The notes under the pieces: model-generated
Told to the model about the DNA's origin: nothing
Databases searched by the model: none
What the model saw: the letters and a program-made list of their open reading frames with translations, nothing else
NCBI GenBank assembly: GCA_965651265.1
Contig: CBFGRV010000073.1
Span: 1-13,908 of the forward strand
Direction of reading: 5' to 3'
Source: CBFGRV01 sp965651265
GTDB lineage: Bacteria; Bacteroidota; Rhodothermia; Rhodothermales; VXPQ01
Length of the DNA: 13,908 nt
Position numbers and translations under genes: made by a program
In this document: piece by piece, positions 1 to 8,100 of the stretch
Layout of the letters: every line of letters begins with the position of its first letter
How positions within the stretch are numbered: the stretch's first letter is position 1

Positions 1-4
1 AGCC

Positions 5-595
5 TCAGGAGACCACCTCAAAGGTTTCGACCCACACGAGCTCGCAGGCCCCGTTGCCCGTATCGGTCCGCGTCAGCGACGTCGTCCAGCGCCAGCCGTT
101 CGGCCCGATGGCGCGGACCAGATACCCCGTAAACCGCACGACCTGCCCCTCGCGGACGCTACCAATTGCATCGCGGACCTCCTTCGTGGATGGGATCAGA
201 TGCATGTTCGCGCTGCTCGATATGATCTCACTTCGCGGAATGGGATACTCGCGCACGGACCAGAAATAATACCGACGGCCCTGGCTGATCGAAATCTTTT
301 CGAGGACGGTCGAATCGGACATCCGACCCCAACCGAGTGCGAGGTCGTAAGGGACCAGATCGGCCTCTCGTTCAACCCAGTAGCGCTCCTTTCCAAGCAC
401 CCGCGCCGCAACCTCGAAGCGTGCCACCTTCGCGATGACGAAGTCATCGTGGGGAAAGAATTCTTCCTCGGGAAGCTCCACCTGCAGAGGCGGCTCAGGC
501 GCCAGCACGCCGGGCTCGCGGGGCACCGGCCGATCAGTCCACCAGAGAAAGGCGGCCAAGGCCAGAATGGCGACGAGCGCTACCCGCAGACGCAT
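5..595 (-). CDS. Membrane-anchored conserved protein of unknown function (196 aa)
   Basis: The function is not recognised. The ATG at 595 is preceded by a purine-rich GGTGGAGG, which supports this start. Residues 2-19 form one hydrophobic segment after MRLR, fitting an uncleaved signal anchor or signal peptide. A proline- and glutamate-rich linker (about 22-48) follows, so the rest should lie outside the cytoplasm. The globular part has an aromatic patch (RRYYFW, 107-112), the stretch SSSANMHLIP (126-135), a beta-rich segment GQVVRFTGYLV (150-160), and a C-terminal block ending SLTRTDTGNGACELVWVE. The NMHLIP and TRTDTGxGACE blocks look like the conserved core of an uncharacterised family; this is from memory and is not a database hit. 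The last 45 residues could be a small OB-like beta barrel, which is inference only. The next gene upstream lies 152 bp away on the same strand. Confidence 0.75.
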   Translation of the reverse strand: MRLRVALVAILALAAFLWWTDRPVPREPGVLAPEPPLQVELPEEEFFPHDDFVIAKVARFEVAARVLGKERYWVEREADLVPYDLALGWGRMSDSTVLEKISISQGRRYYFWSVREYPIPRSEIISSSANMHLIPSTKEVRDAIGSVREGQVVRFTGYLVRAIGPNGWRWTTSLTRTDTGNGACELVWVETFEVVS

Positions 596-747
596 TCCTC
601 CACCTCGCAGATGAACGAATTCAGGGGCACGCGCATGAGGGACGATTCTTTCTCGGATGGCACGGGGAGGGGCCGGCGCCGATGATAAAGTAGAAGGAGG
701 TCCGCGGATTTACAATCGAACGGGTCGCCGTTGAGCTCGAGCAGTAC

Positions 748-1044
748 TCAGCGAAACTCGAGCGATTCATCTTCCTGCCCGATGCCATCAGACCCCGACT
801 CCATCTCGAAGGGACTCGATCGCGCGATGTCCCACTCGCCGCTTTCGAGCATCATCTGGATTTCGTCGCCGTCCACATCTCCGAAATAGGTCATCAGCTT
901 CCGCTCGCCGGTCGTATCGTAGACCTGTGCATTCGGATGGAGCACGCGATACATCACGTATCCATCATTCTTCGTGCGTCGCGCACCCAGGACGCGATAC
1001 CCTTCTTTATGTATCAAAAAGAATCTGAAATCGAGCATACTCAT
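748..1044 (-). CDS. Small acidic hypothetical protein (98 aa)
   Basis: No family is recognised. The frame also opens at a TTG at 1077 (109 aa). I prefer the ATG at 1044 (MSMLDFRFFL), because the extra 11 residues are low-complexity and are encoded by a GC hairpin. A second ATG at 1038 is also possible, and none has a clear ribosome binding site. The N-terminal two thirds alternate hydrophobic and charged residues (FRFFLIHKEGYRVLGARR, then YVMYRVLHP), suggesting a small alpha/beta domain. The C-terminal quarter is strongly acidic (E, D and S rich) and probably disordered. There is no signal peptide or membrane segment, so a cytoplasmic location is expected. It points the same way as the membrane-anchored gene 152 bp downstream and could share its transcript. 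Confidence 0.55.
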   Translation of the reverse strand: MSMLDFRFFLIHKEGYRVLGARRTKNDGYVMYRVLHPNAQVYDTTGERKLMTYFGDVDGDEIQMMLESGEWDIARSSPFEMESGSDGIGQEDESLEFR

Positions 1045-1582
1045 GGTATCGGAGGGCGCTCTCGCGCCTTCATTCAAACATCTATGTCAACAGCGCCTCA
1101 GGAGGTACGGGGCGCCGGCACGTTCATCGAGCAACGGACTTGCCCCGGGACGAGTGCCCGTGATTGTATCGGAGTATCGACGTGCCCAGTAATAAACTTG
1201 ACATGTGCTCTACGCCTTTCCAGATCGTTTCCCGCGTTGCCCAACTGTAACAAACTATAGCCACCTCTTTCACGAAATGCGCTGCCGAGTACATTAGAAG
1301 GGACTGGTCGGGAGCACCACCCGAAGTCGCGTCGCGATAAGCCACGCAACTTCGCTCCTCATGGCCCTGCCTGGCGGACAATGAGTAGGGTTCCGGGGCC
1401 GGCATCTCTCTCGAATTCGTCCAGTCTTGCCCCACCCACCACTTCGCCGCTCCTGCGGGAGTCGGGGTATGGTCCGCATTCGGCATATCTATGTTCCCGA
1501 CGCGCGTTCTCCGCCTTCGCGCGCACTCAGAAGGCCTGGCTGAATGTCTCTGTGTGTGAACGAACCATTGGAAGGTGGAGAA
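1045..1582. other. Long stretch without a convincing gene
   Basis: About 540 bp separate the minus-strand small gene from the plus-strand peptidase gene. Short open frames exist on both strands. The longest is 167 codons on minus, overlapping the peptidase start, but its translation is rich in Arg, Ser, Cys and Trp and resembles no protein family. The region should hold the divergent promoters and 5' leaders of the flanking genes. Two small inverted repeats are visible: GGCGC/GCGCC around 1055-1068 and CGCGCG/CGCGCG at 1501-1506 and 1518-1523. A TTGACA at 1198-1203 has no good -10 box at 16-18 bp. No RNA gene or mobile-element end was recognised. Confidence 0.5.
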
Positions 1583-2653
1583 ATGATTGACAAGACACTG
1601 CGGGCCGAGTATGCGGACTTGGCTCAAGTTCAGAAGAAGGCCGAGAGCGATCTGCTCGCGAAACAGAACGTCGTAGGCGTGGCGCTCGGCAACAAATCTG
1701 TGATGGGGGAGGATACCGGCGAACCGGCTGTGTTGGTGCTGGTGAGTCAGAAGCTGGATCCCGGCCTGCTCGCCAAGGAGGACATGGTGCCGAAGAAGTT
1801 AGGGGATCAGAAGACGGATGTCGTGGAGGTCGGCACTATCTTCGCCGGGCAGACGATGATCGAGCGGCCGCAGATCGACGTACTCTCCGGAGACGGCGCC
1901 ATGAACGGGGCCGAACACATCGTGCGCACCGTGCAGATGCGCACCCCGGTGACCCCTTCGACGCTGGCCCCTCAGGTTCTGCAGCAACGCGTGCGTCCGG
2001 TGATGGGCGGCTTCAGCGTTGGTCACTATCTGATTACAGCCGGCACAATCGGGACGTGCTGCTACGATCTAACGCCCTTCCCCAGCATCCCGAATCGGTA
2101 CTACATTCTGAGCAACAACCACGTGCTCGCCAACTCGAACCAGGCGCAGATCGGCGATCCCATCCTGCAGCCGGGACCGGTCGACGGGGGCACGAGCGCT
2201 GATGTGGTGGCGAGATTGTCGCGATTCGTGCCCATCCAGTTCAAGACGGCCACGACGGCGCCTTTGAACTACGTGGATGCCGCCATCGCAGAGATCCCGT
2301 TCCACCTGGCAAATCGGCAAATCTACTGGATTGGGCACGTGCGCGATCTGTACGAAGCGCCGGCCGTCGGGGACATCCTGCAGAAAACCGGACGCACGAC
2401 GAACTACACGACGGGCCGGGTCACGGCCATCAATGCCACGGTGGACGTCAACTACGGCGGCGGCCGGGTGGCGCGATTCGCGAATCAGATTCTGACCACG
2501 AACATGAGCGCCGGCGGCGATTCCGGCAGTCTGGTGTTGAATCTGGACGAAGCGGCTGTCGGGCTGTTGTTCGCCGGTTCGGCGACGGTCACCGTCATCA
2601 ACAACATCGCATACGTGCAGGCGCTCCTCGGTGTGCGCGTGCATGAGAAGTAG
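1583..2653 (+). CDS. Trypsin-like (S1-fold) serine peptidase with N-terminal propeptide-like domain
   Basis: Predicted serine endopeptidase of the chymotrypsin/trypsin fold, 356 aa. The start is the ATG at 1583, preceded by AAGGTGGAG; an in-frame ATG at 1544 adds 13 unsupported residues. Residues 1-28 look helical. Residues 29-88 form a small beta-rich domain (VVGVALG 30-36, AVLVLVSQK 49-57, TDVVEVGTIFA 78-88). The peptidase part holds a full triad by motif: His180 in SNNHVLANS, Asp232 in YVDAAIAEI and Ser314 in GGDSGSLV. Adjacent cysteines Cys159-Cys160 lie about 20 residues before His180. No signal peptide or membrane segment is seen, so it appears cytoplasmic or non-classically exported, which is unusual for this fold. 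The protein coded 104 bp downstream resembles the N-terminal domain, suggesting linked function. Substrate is unknown. Confidence in the fold is high; confidence in proteolytic activity is moderate. Confidence 0.88.
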   Translation: MIDKTLRAEYADLAQVQKKAESDLLAKQNVVGVALGNKSVMGEDTGEPAVLVLVSQKLDPGLLAKEDMVPKKLGDQKTDVVEVGTIFAGQTMIERPQIDVLSGDGAMNGAEHIVRTVQMRTPVTPSTLAPQVLQQRVRPVMGGFSVGHYLITAGTIGTCCYDLTPFPSIPNRYYILSNNHVLANSNQAQIGDPILQPGPVDGGTSADVVARLSRFVPIQFKTATTAPLNYVDAAIAEIPFHLANRQIYWIGHVRDLYEAPAVGDILQKTGRTTNYTTGRVTAINATVDVNYGGGRVARFANQILTTNMSAGGDSGSLVLNLDEAAVGLLFAGSATVTVINNIAYVQALLGVRVHEK

Positions 2654-2659
2654 CCCTTC

Positions 2660-2712
2660 GAGCCGGAGTCGCGATGAGGGGAGGGGCCGCGTGCCCCTCC
2701 TCCTGCCGGCTC
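2660..2712 (+). terminator. Nested GC-rich hairpin between peptidase and small protein genes
   Basis: The inner stem is a perfect 8 bp: GGAGGGGC (2680-2687) pairs with GCCCCTCC (2693-2700) around the loop CGCGT. An outer 7 bp stem pairs GAGCCGG (2660-2666) with CCGGCTC (2706-2712). The structure begins seven bases after the peptidase stop codon. No T-run follows, so it is not a classical intrinsic terminator. It could act as a pause, an attenuator or a transcript-end stabiliser that lowers expression of the downstream gene. The structure is seen in the sequence; the role is inferred. Confidence 0.4.
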
Positions 2713-2757
2713 CGCAGTGGATGAGGCGGCCGGGATTCACCAATCAAAGAGAGGAAG

Positions 2758-2973
2758 ATGGACACGTCATTCGAGAAAGCGCTCGAGGAAGCGCAATCGT
2801 CATGGATGGATCTCGACGGCGTCGAGGGCGTCGGCCAGGGAGAGCGCAACGGCCAGCCTTGCATTCAGGTGCTCATCTCACAGCGGACGGATGACGTTCG
2901 GCAGATTCCCTCCTCGTTTCGGGGCCATCCAGTGGAGGTGGTGGAGAGCGGGGGGATACAGGCGGGGGGATAG
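2758..2973 (+). CDS. Stand-alone homologue of the peptidase N-terminal domain (71 aa)
   Basis: This small protein aligns by eye along most of its length with residues 29-88 of the upstream peptidase. GVEGVGQG (21-28) matches VVGVALG; QPCIQVLISQR (33-43) matches EPAVLVLVSQK; IPSSFRGHPVEVVESGGIQA (50-69) matches the peptidase segment 69-88 ending TDVVEVGTIFA. The three blocks keep the same order, but the linkers are shorter. There is no signal peptide. AGAGAGG lies just before the ATG at 2758 and supports the start. The TAG stop falls inside the first copy of a short tandem repeat. The likely role, by analogy with subtilisin propeptide-type inhibitors, is to bind the peptidase as an inhibitor or folding chaperone; this is inference. 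It could instead be a decayed duplicate. The similarity is clear, the function open. Confidence 0.75.
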   Translation: MDTSFEKALEEAQSSWMDLDGVEGVGQGERNGQPCIQVLISQRTDDVRQIPSSFRGHPVEVVESGGIQAGG

Positions 2974-3020
2974 GTTCCTGATTGCCGGGATAGGTTACTG
3001 GTTGCCGGTTACTGGTTGGG
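2973..3020 (+). repeat. Short degenerate tandem repeat (14-bp unit)
   Basis: Three copies of a 14-bp unit are visible: GGTTCCTGATTGCC (2973-2986), GGTTACTGGTTGCC (2993-3006) and GGTTACTGGTTGGG (3007-3020). Copies 2 and 3 abut and differ at only the last two positions; a 6-bp GGGATA separates copies 1 and 2. The array is preceded by G-runs (GGGGGATA and GGGGGGATA). It lies between the small protein's stop and the promoter-like region of the Tat protein gene. It looks like an intergenic minisatellite; no function can be read from it. Confidence 0.6.
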
Positions 3021-3030
3021 GCGTAGGCGC

Positions 3031-3059
3031 TTTTGGGTCTCACGAGATCATTTTATATT
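3031..3059 (+). promoter_or_regulatory. Candidate promoter for the Tat protein / GMC pair
   Basis: An A/T-rich island in GC-rich surroundings holds TTTTGG (3031-3036), a 17-bp spacer and TATATT (3054-3059). The start codon of the Tat-signal protein follows 45 bp later, at 3104. The -10-like element fits both the general TATAAT type and the TAnnTT core seen in Bacteroidota promoters; the -35-like element is poor. It would allow the oxidoreductase pair to be expressed separately from the peptidase genes. Confidence 0.3.
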
Positions 3060-3103
3060 CCAATCGTCGGCCAAGTAGCTGCTGGCAGTAAATAAGGGAT
3101 CGG

Positions 3104-3541
3104 ATGGAGCGACGTGACTTTCTTCGAGTTTCGTGGGCCGGGGCGCTTGCTTTAGGTGCCCCGATCGTAGCGGGGGCTGCCATAGCACCTCGCGCCACGG
3201 CGCCTATCGAGAGGTTCCGCATCAGGTCACCGCTCACGCCGGAATCTCTTCAGGCCCTGACCAGGCCGGAGATCCTTGAGCTTCTCGGAGTCACGAACGT
3301 CCGCGCCGCCGGCAAGCAATTCGTGGATATGCATCCCGAAGAGGGGAGCGCAGACGATCTCGTGTCCGCGCTCATCGCGCATCTTAGACTCCGTCCGAAC
3401 GCTCCCGCCCACCGCATCCAGGCAGCACTCCGCACCGCGGTGGGGGCCGACTTCGCCCACGGGCGAACGCTCAGGCTGGAAGGATGGCTGCTTTCCCTCA
3501 CCGAGGCGAGGCAGTGTGCCCTCTTCGCGATGGTGAAGTAG
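3104..3541 (+). CDS. Tat-signal small subunit-type protein of a GMC dehydrogenase (145 aa)
   Basis: The N-terminus is a twin-arginine signal: RRDFLR at residues 3-8, a hydrophobic stretch to about residue 28, and AGAAIAP as a possible cleavage area. The mature part is about 115 aa, mostly helical, with no cofactor motif. It ends in GWLLSLTEARQCALFAM (127-143), a block I associate with small Tat proteins encoded beside GMC oxidoreductases, comparable to the gamma subunits of fructose, glucose or gluconate dehydrogenases. The expected role is to pair in the cytoplasm with the folded FAD subunit, which lacks its own signal, and carry it through the Tat translocon. The next gene, 78 bp downstream, encodes that GMC protein. 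AAGGG lies 5 bp before the ATG. The pairing is inferred from position and signal type; the Tat signal is seen directly. Confidence 0.82.
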   Translation: MERRDFLRVSWAGALALGAPIVAGAAIAPRATAPIERFRIRSPLTPESLQALTRPEILELLGVTNVRAAGKQFVDMHPEEGSADDLVSALIAHLRLRPNAPAHRIQAALRTAVGADFAHGRTLRLEGWLLSLTEARQCALFAMVK

Positions 3542-3619
3542 ATTTCGACGCCCGAGGGTCCGGCGCCCGACATCCGTCGCAATTCCCACTCATCCAAACC
3601 GACACCATCCCACAGCCCC

Positions 3620-5173
3620 ATGCACATCGATGCGAACGCTCTGGATGACGGAACGCTGATCGAGGGCGATCTGTGCATCGTGGGCGCGGGCGCGGCGGGG
3701 ATCAGTATGGCGCTCGAGTGGGACGGATCGCCACGGAAGGTCATCCTGCTGGAGGGCGGGGCATTCGAGGTCGATGCGGAGATGCAGGACCTGTATCGCG
3801 GCGACAACATCGGCCGGAAATACTATCCGCTCCAGTCTTCGAGGCTCCACTTCTTCGGCGGGACGACGGGCCACTGGGCCGGATGGTGCGCACGATTCGA
3901 TTGGTGGGATTTTGTCGAGCGGGAGTGGGTCCCCAACAGTGGGTGGCCGATCAGGCTGGAGGATGTGGAGCCCTACTACGAGCGAGCACAGCGGACCGTG
4001 GAGCTTGGACCGTCGGAAGCGTTCGATGTCGCGCATTGGGCTGCGCAGGATCCGGCCCTCGCGCCGCTGCCCTTCGATCCGGAACGCGTCTGGACAAAGA
4101 TGTGGCAGTTCAGTCCACCGACGCGGTTCGGTACGCGGTACCGAGACGACGTGGTGGATTCGCGCAACGTCCACCTGTACACGCACGCCAATGTGTGCGA
4201 GATCGTCGCCAACGAAAGCGTATCGCAGGTTGAGGAGCTGGAGATTCGCTGCTTCAACGGCAGGAAGCACCGAGTCCGCGCGCAGGCCTACGTGCTCGCG
4301 TGCGGAGCCATCCAGAACGCGCGGCTGCTACTGGCTTCGAACAGACAGGCGCCGAACGGTCTGGGCAACGACCACCTCCTCGTCGGGCGCTATTTCATGG
4401 AGCACATCGAGGCGCCCTCGGCCTTTCTCGTCCTGATGAACCCGGGTCCCGTGCCGCTTTATCGGCTTGACCACGATAGCTTTGTCGAGCGTGGTGCGCG
4501 TGGGGAGCTGGCCCTCACGTTCGAGCAGCAGAAGGAGAACGGCTTGCTGAACTGCAGCGCCGATCTGCAGGCCGAGACGGACATGATCGTCGATGAGCAC
4601 GTCAATCGCATCGATGTCTTCCCCGATGCTGCCGACGACGTGATCGAATGGATGAACGGACTCATGGAGACCCTCGCACGCGAGGACCGGTCCGAGCCCG
4701 TTCAAATCGCCGGCTACACGATGCAGTGCCGGAGCGAAACGGCGCCCAACCCGGATTCGAGGATCCTGCTCAGCGATGAGGCGGACGCGCTCGGCATGCC
4801 GCGCGTTAAGCTGAACTGGCAGCTCACGGATCTGGATCTACACACGCTGCGACGGACATTCGAGGTGATCGGCACGGAGGCCGGGCGACTCGGGCTGGGG
4901 CGCGTCCGGATCAATGATTGGCTGACGGGCGACGATCCCTTCGGTGACCCCGCCGCACCCGTGGCGGCCGGATGGCACCACATGGGCACCACGCGCATGC
5001 ACGAAGATCCGCGACGGGGCGTGGTAGATGCCGACTGCAAGGTGCACGGCCTCGCCAATCTGTACGTCGCCGGCTCTGCCGTTTTTCCCACTTCCGGATC
5101 GGCCAATCCGACCCTTACGCTGATCGCGCTATCGCTGCGGCTGTCCGATCACCTCAAGCGATCGTTGGGCTAG
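3620..5173 (+). CDS. GMC-family FAD-dependent oxidoreductase (dehydrogenase large subunit)
   Basis: A 517-residue flavoprotein expected to oxidise an alcohol or sugar hydroxyl. The Rossmann FAD motif is VGAGAAG (21-27), with LLEGG (43-47) at the end of the second strand and Glu45 expected to bind the ribose. FFGGTTGHWAGWC (78-90) is the loop type seen in fructose dehydrogenase and pyranose oxidase relatives. VLACGAIQNARLLLAS near 224-239 is the second GMC-like block. The C-terminal domain carries the catalytic pair: a His in WHHMGTTRM (His453/454) and Asn496 in GSANPTLT. Length is normal for the family. The N-terminus starts directly with the FAD domain, so export would depend on the upstream Tat protein. 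The Shine-Dalgarno is poor, but the start fits the usual start of relatives. Substrate cannot be told. No cytochrome c subunit is nearby, so the electron acceptor is unknown. Confidence 0.93.
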   Translation: MHIDANALDDGTLIEGDLCIVGAGAAGISMALEWDGSPRKVILLEGGAFEVDAEMQDLYRGDNIGRKYYPLQSSRLHFFGGTTGHWAGWCARFDWWDFVEREWVPNSGWPIRLEDVEPYYERAQRTVELGPSEAFDVAHWAAQDPALAPLPFDPERVWTKMWQFSPPTRFGTRYRDDVVDSRNVHLYTHANVCEIVANESVSQVEELEIRCFNGRKHRVRAQAYVLACGAIQNARLLLASNRQAPNGLGNDHLLVGRYFMEHIEAPSAFLVLMNPGPVPLYRLDHDSFVERGARGELALTFEQQKENGLLNCSADLQAETDMIVDEHVNRIDVFPDAADDVIEWMNGLMETLAREDRSEPVQIAGYTMQCRSETAPNPDSRILLSDEADALGMPRVKLNWQLTDLDLHTLRRTFEVIGTEAGRLGLGRVRINDWLTGDDPFGDPAAPVAAGWHHMGTTRMHEDPRRGVVDADCKVHGLANLYVAGSAVFPTSGSANPTLTLIALSLRLSDHLKRSLG

Positions 5174-8100
5174 GCCATCTCGCTGTGCCTGCCAGTGGTG
5201 GTCCGGGTTGTGGAGGGAGAAGATCCCGGCAACGAAATGACGAACGTCGAGCCCTTCCTGTCCGTGCTCTCCACGGTCAGCGTTCCACCGTGGCCATTTC
5301 TCACGATGTCGTAGCTGAGGCTCAGCCCCAGGCCCGTGCCGGAGCCCGGTGCCTTGGTTGTAAAGAAGGGCTCGAAGATGCGCTCCCGGATCTCTGGGGG
5401 AACGCCCGGACCATTGTCCTGAACGCGGATCTCGACTCCATCCTCCAATCTGCGCGTCGATACGGCGACGCGAGGGGCTGAATCCCCGTCGTGCGAGCGG
5501 TCCTGCACGGCATCGAAGGCGTTGGAGACCAGGTTCAGGACCACACGCCCGATCTCGTGCGGCACCATTTCCACGGACCCTACCCCCTCGTCGAAATCTC
5601 GCACGATCTCTACATTGAAGCCGGGAGATTGCGCTCGTTTGCCGTGGTATGCAAGGTCGACATATTCGCCAACGAGAGCATTCACGTCGACTGGTCGGCG
5701 CTCGCCGACACCTCCGGAGGCATGCTGCATCATGCTCCGGACGATGCCATCGGCCCGTTTGCTGTGCTGATGGATTAGACGGGCATTCCCGCGCAGGTTC
5801 TCGACGATGGCCTGCAACTCGTCACGCACCTCCTCCACGGTTCGCTCGCCGGAGGCGCGAAGCTCCTCATCCAGCTCGTCGGCGTACTCGACGTTCAGCG
5901 CAGCGAAATTATTGATGAAGTTGAGTGGATTCTTGATTTCGTGCGCGATGCCGGCCGTCAGGGCGCCGAGCGACGCCATCTTCTCCTGATGAACGAGCTG
6001 TTCCTGCGTGGTCCTGAGGTTCTCGAGCGCCGCGTTCAGGCGCTGGTACGCCTCGGCATTTTGCAGCGCTACCCCCACGTTCGACGCGATCGTAGATAGG
6101 AGACGCAGGTCGTTGTCATCGAAGCGGTTTTCGTCGGCCGTGGACTGCACGCTGATCACCCCGATCGCGTCCTCGCCGGCCATGATGGGCACACCCAGGT
6201 AAGAGGCCGCCTGCTTGCCGATGTTCTCGGCCTGTATCTGTCGCCGTACCTCCGACAAGTCCTGGTTCACCAAAAGCGGCTCTCGCGTGGTGATAATCTT
6301 CTCGGTCAAGCCGCTCCCGAACGGGCGCGATGGGTTGTAGTCCCCGTACTCGTAGGGGAAATGGAGCATGTTTGTCTCGCGGTCGTAGAGCGCCACGTAA
6401 ACGATGTCGGCCTTGAAGGTCTCGCGCATTTGCTCGCCGACGAGATGCACGAGGGCATCGAACTCCAGTTGCGAGACGAGTGCTCGGCTGATGTGGTTTA
6501 CCGTATCGAGCTCTTCGACGCGCTGCTTGAGCTGCGCCGTTCGCTGGGCGACGGTCCGCTCGAGCACGCGCTGCCGCAGTTGGAGCTGGCGCGTTCGGCC
6601 TCGCACGACGGCGGCAATGAGCGCACCCGCCGCGATCGCGTACAGCAGGTAAGCCCACCAGGAGCGGTACCACGGCGACAGGATGGTCAGCGGAAAGACG
6701 GCCTCGGCGCTGGTCAAACCGTAGACGTTCTGCGCCTGCACGCGGAATGTGTAATCTCCGGGTGGGAGATTCGTGTAGTCGCGGCGATTCTCGAACGTCC
6801 AGGGAGACCAGTGGTGATCGAAGCCTTCGAGCATCGAGCGATAGCGGTTTGCACGTGAATTCTCGAAGCTGATGGCCGAAAATGCGAAGCGCATCGAATT
6901 GAGTCCGAAATCGATCCGCGGCGCTTCCCACGGGCGCGTCCGCCCGGCACCGCCATATAGCAGAGAGTCTTCGCCGATGATGACTCTTCGGATGAGGGCG
7001 GGATAAGAAGTGGGGTACTCCTTCGATATGTGAGGGTCATATCGGATGAGCCCCTCGTAGCCTCCGAACCAGACCACGCCGTTCTCTTCCGGAAAGATGA
7101 CCGAGGCCCGCTGGTCGGCGAAGCGCATCAGCGCGGTCTTTTCCGCGTAAAGCTTGCCCTCCGGGTCGCGAATAACCAGGGCGCTCTCTGCACCGAAGTT
7201 GATCCAGAGGTTCTTGTCGGCGACCTCGACGATGGAATACTCATCCTGCGTACTGCCGAATTCAACCAGGTCATCGAATTCGGGAGCATGAACAAATCGC
7301 GATTCCGCTTCATCAAACCGGAAGATGCGATCACTCGCGACGAAAAGCGGGCCGCTCGATGTCTGAAACACGGAGATCCCTCCTTCACCGAAGATGCCTT
7401 GTTCGGAACCGAATCGCTCGACGGTAATCTCGAGGTCGGCCGAATAGGTCACGCGGAGCACGCCCCGCTCGATCGTTCCAATCCATAAAGTCCCAGGCTC
7501 GGGCTCGATGATATGCGTGACGTACTCATGGACGCCGTCCAGATGCCCCAATTCTGTCCACTCCCCCGCCACGCCACTTTGCATCACCGCCACACCGTCG
7601 CCAAGTCCGGCAAACACATAGCTGGGATCGACTCGCGATTGGTGGAGCACCAACGCCGCAAAGTCACCGGCTACATCCGGCCGAATCAGTCGTGCATGGG
7701 TACCATCGACCTCATAGAGTCCACCGTTGGAGGCGGCGAGGAGTGTGTCGTCTTTCTTTAGAAAGCCGAACGCCTGCCGATTGCCTCGCATTCCCGAGAC
7801 CAGCTCGAATCGATTGGTGGAGGGATCGAGATAGTAAATCCCCGTGTCGGTGCTTGCATAGAGCACGCCACGATGACGGGTTAGGCCGGACACGGCACCT
7901 TGAAGACCCTGACTGACCGTGAACCGGGTGAGCGGCGACGGCATCTCCACATGACAGATCCCATTGCTCGACAGCCAGAGTTGGCCCGAATGGTCGACGT
8001 ACGCGTCGGTCATCGTAGCACCGAGTAGCCCACTGGACTGATCGAGCCTAGCGAGGAGGCGGCCCGAACGATCGATCACGAAAAAACCCGATTCGGTCGT

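Noticed and set aside
685..715. Minus-strand TTGTAA, 17 bp, TACTTT as a promoter for the first gene
   Set aside because: The -10-like box matches the consensus at only about half of its positions; too weak to list as a feature.
1198..1226. TTGACA as a possible promoter -35 box
   Set aside because: No acceptable -10 element lies 16-18 bp downstream, and it is more than 350 bp from the next plus-strand start.
1124..1627. 167-codon minus-strand open frame
   Set aside because: It overlaps the peptidase start, has unusual amino-acid composition and shows no recognisable fold or family feature.
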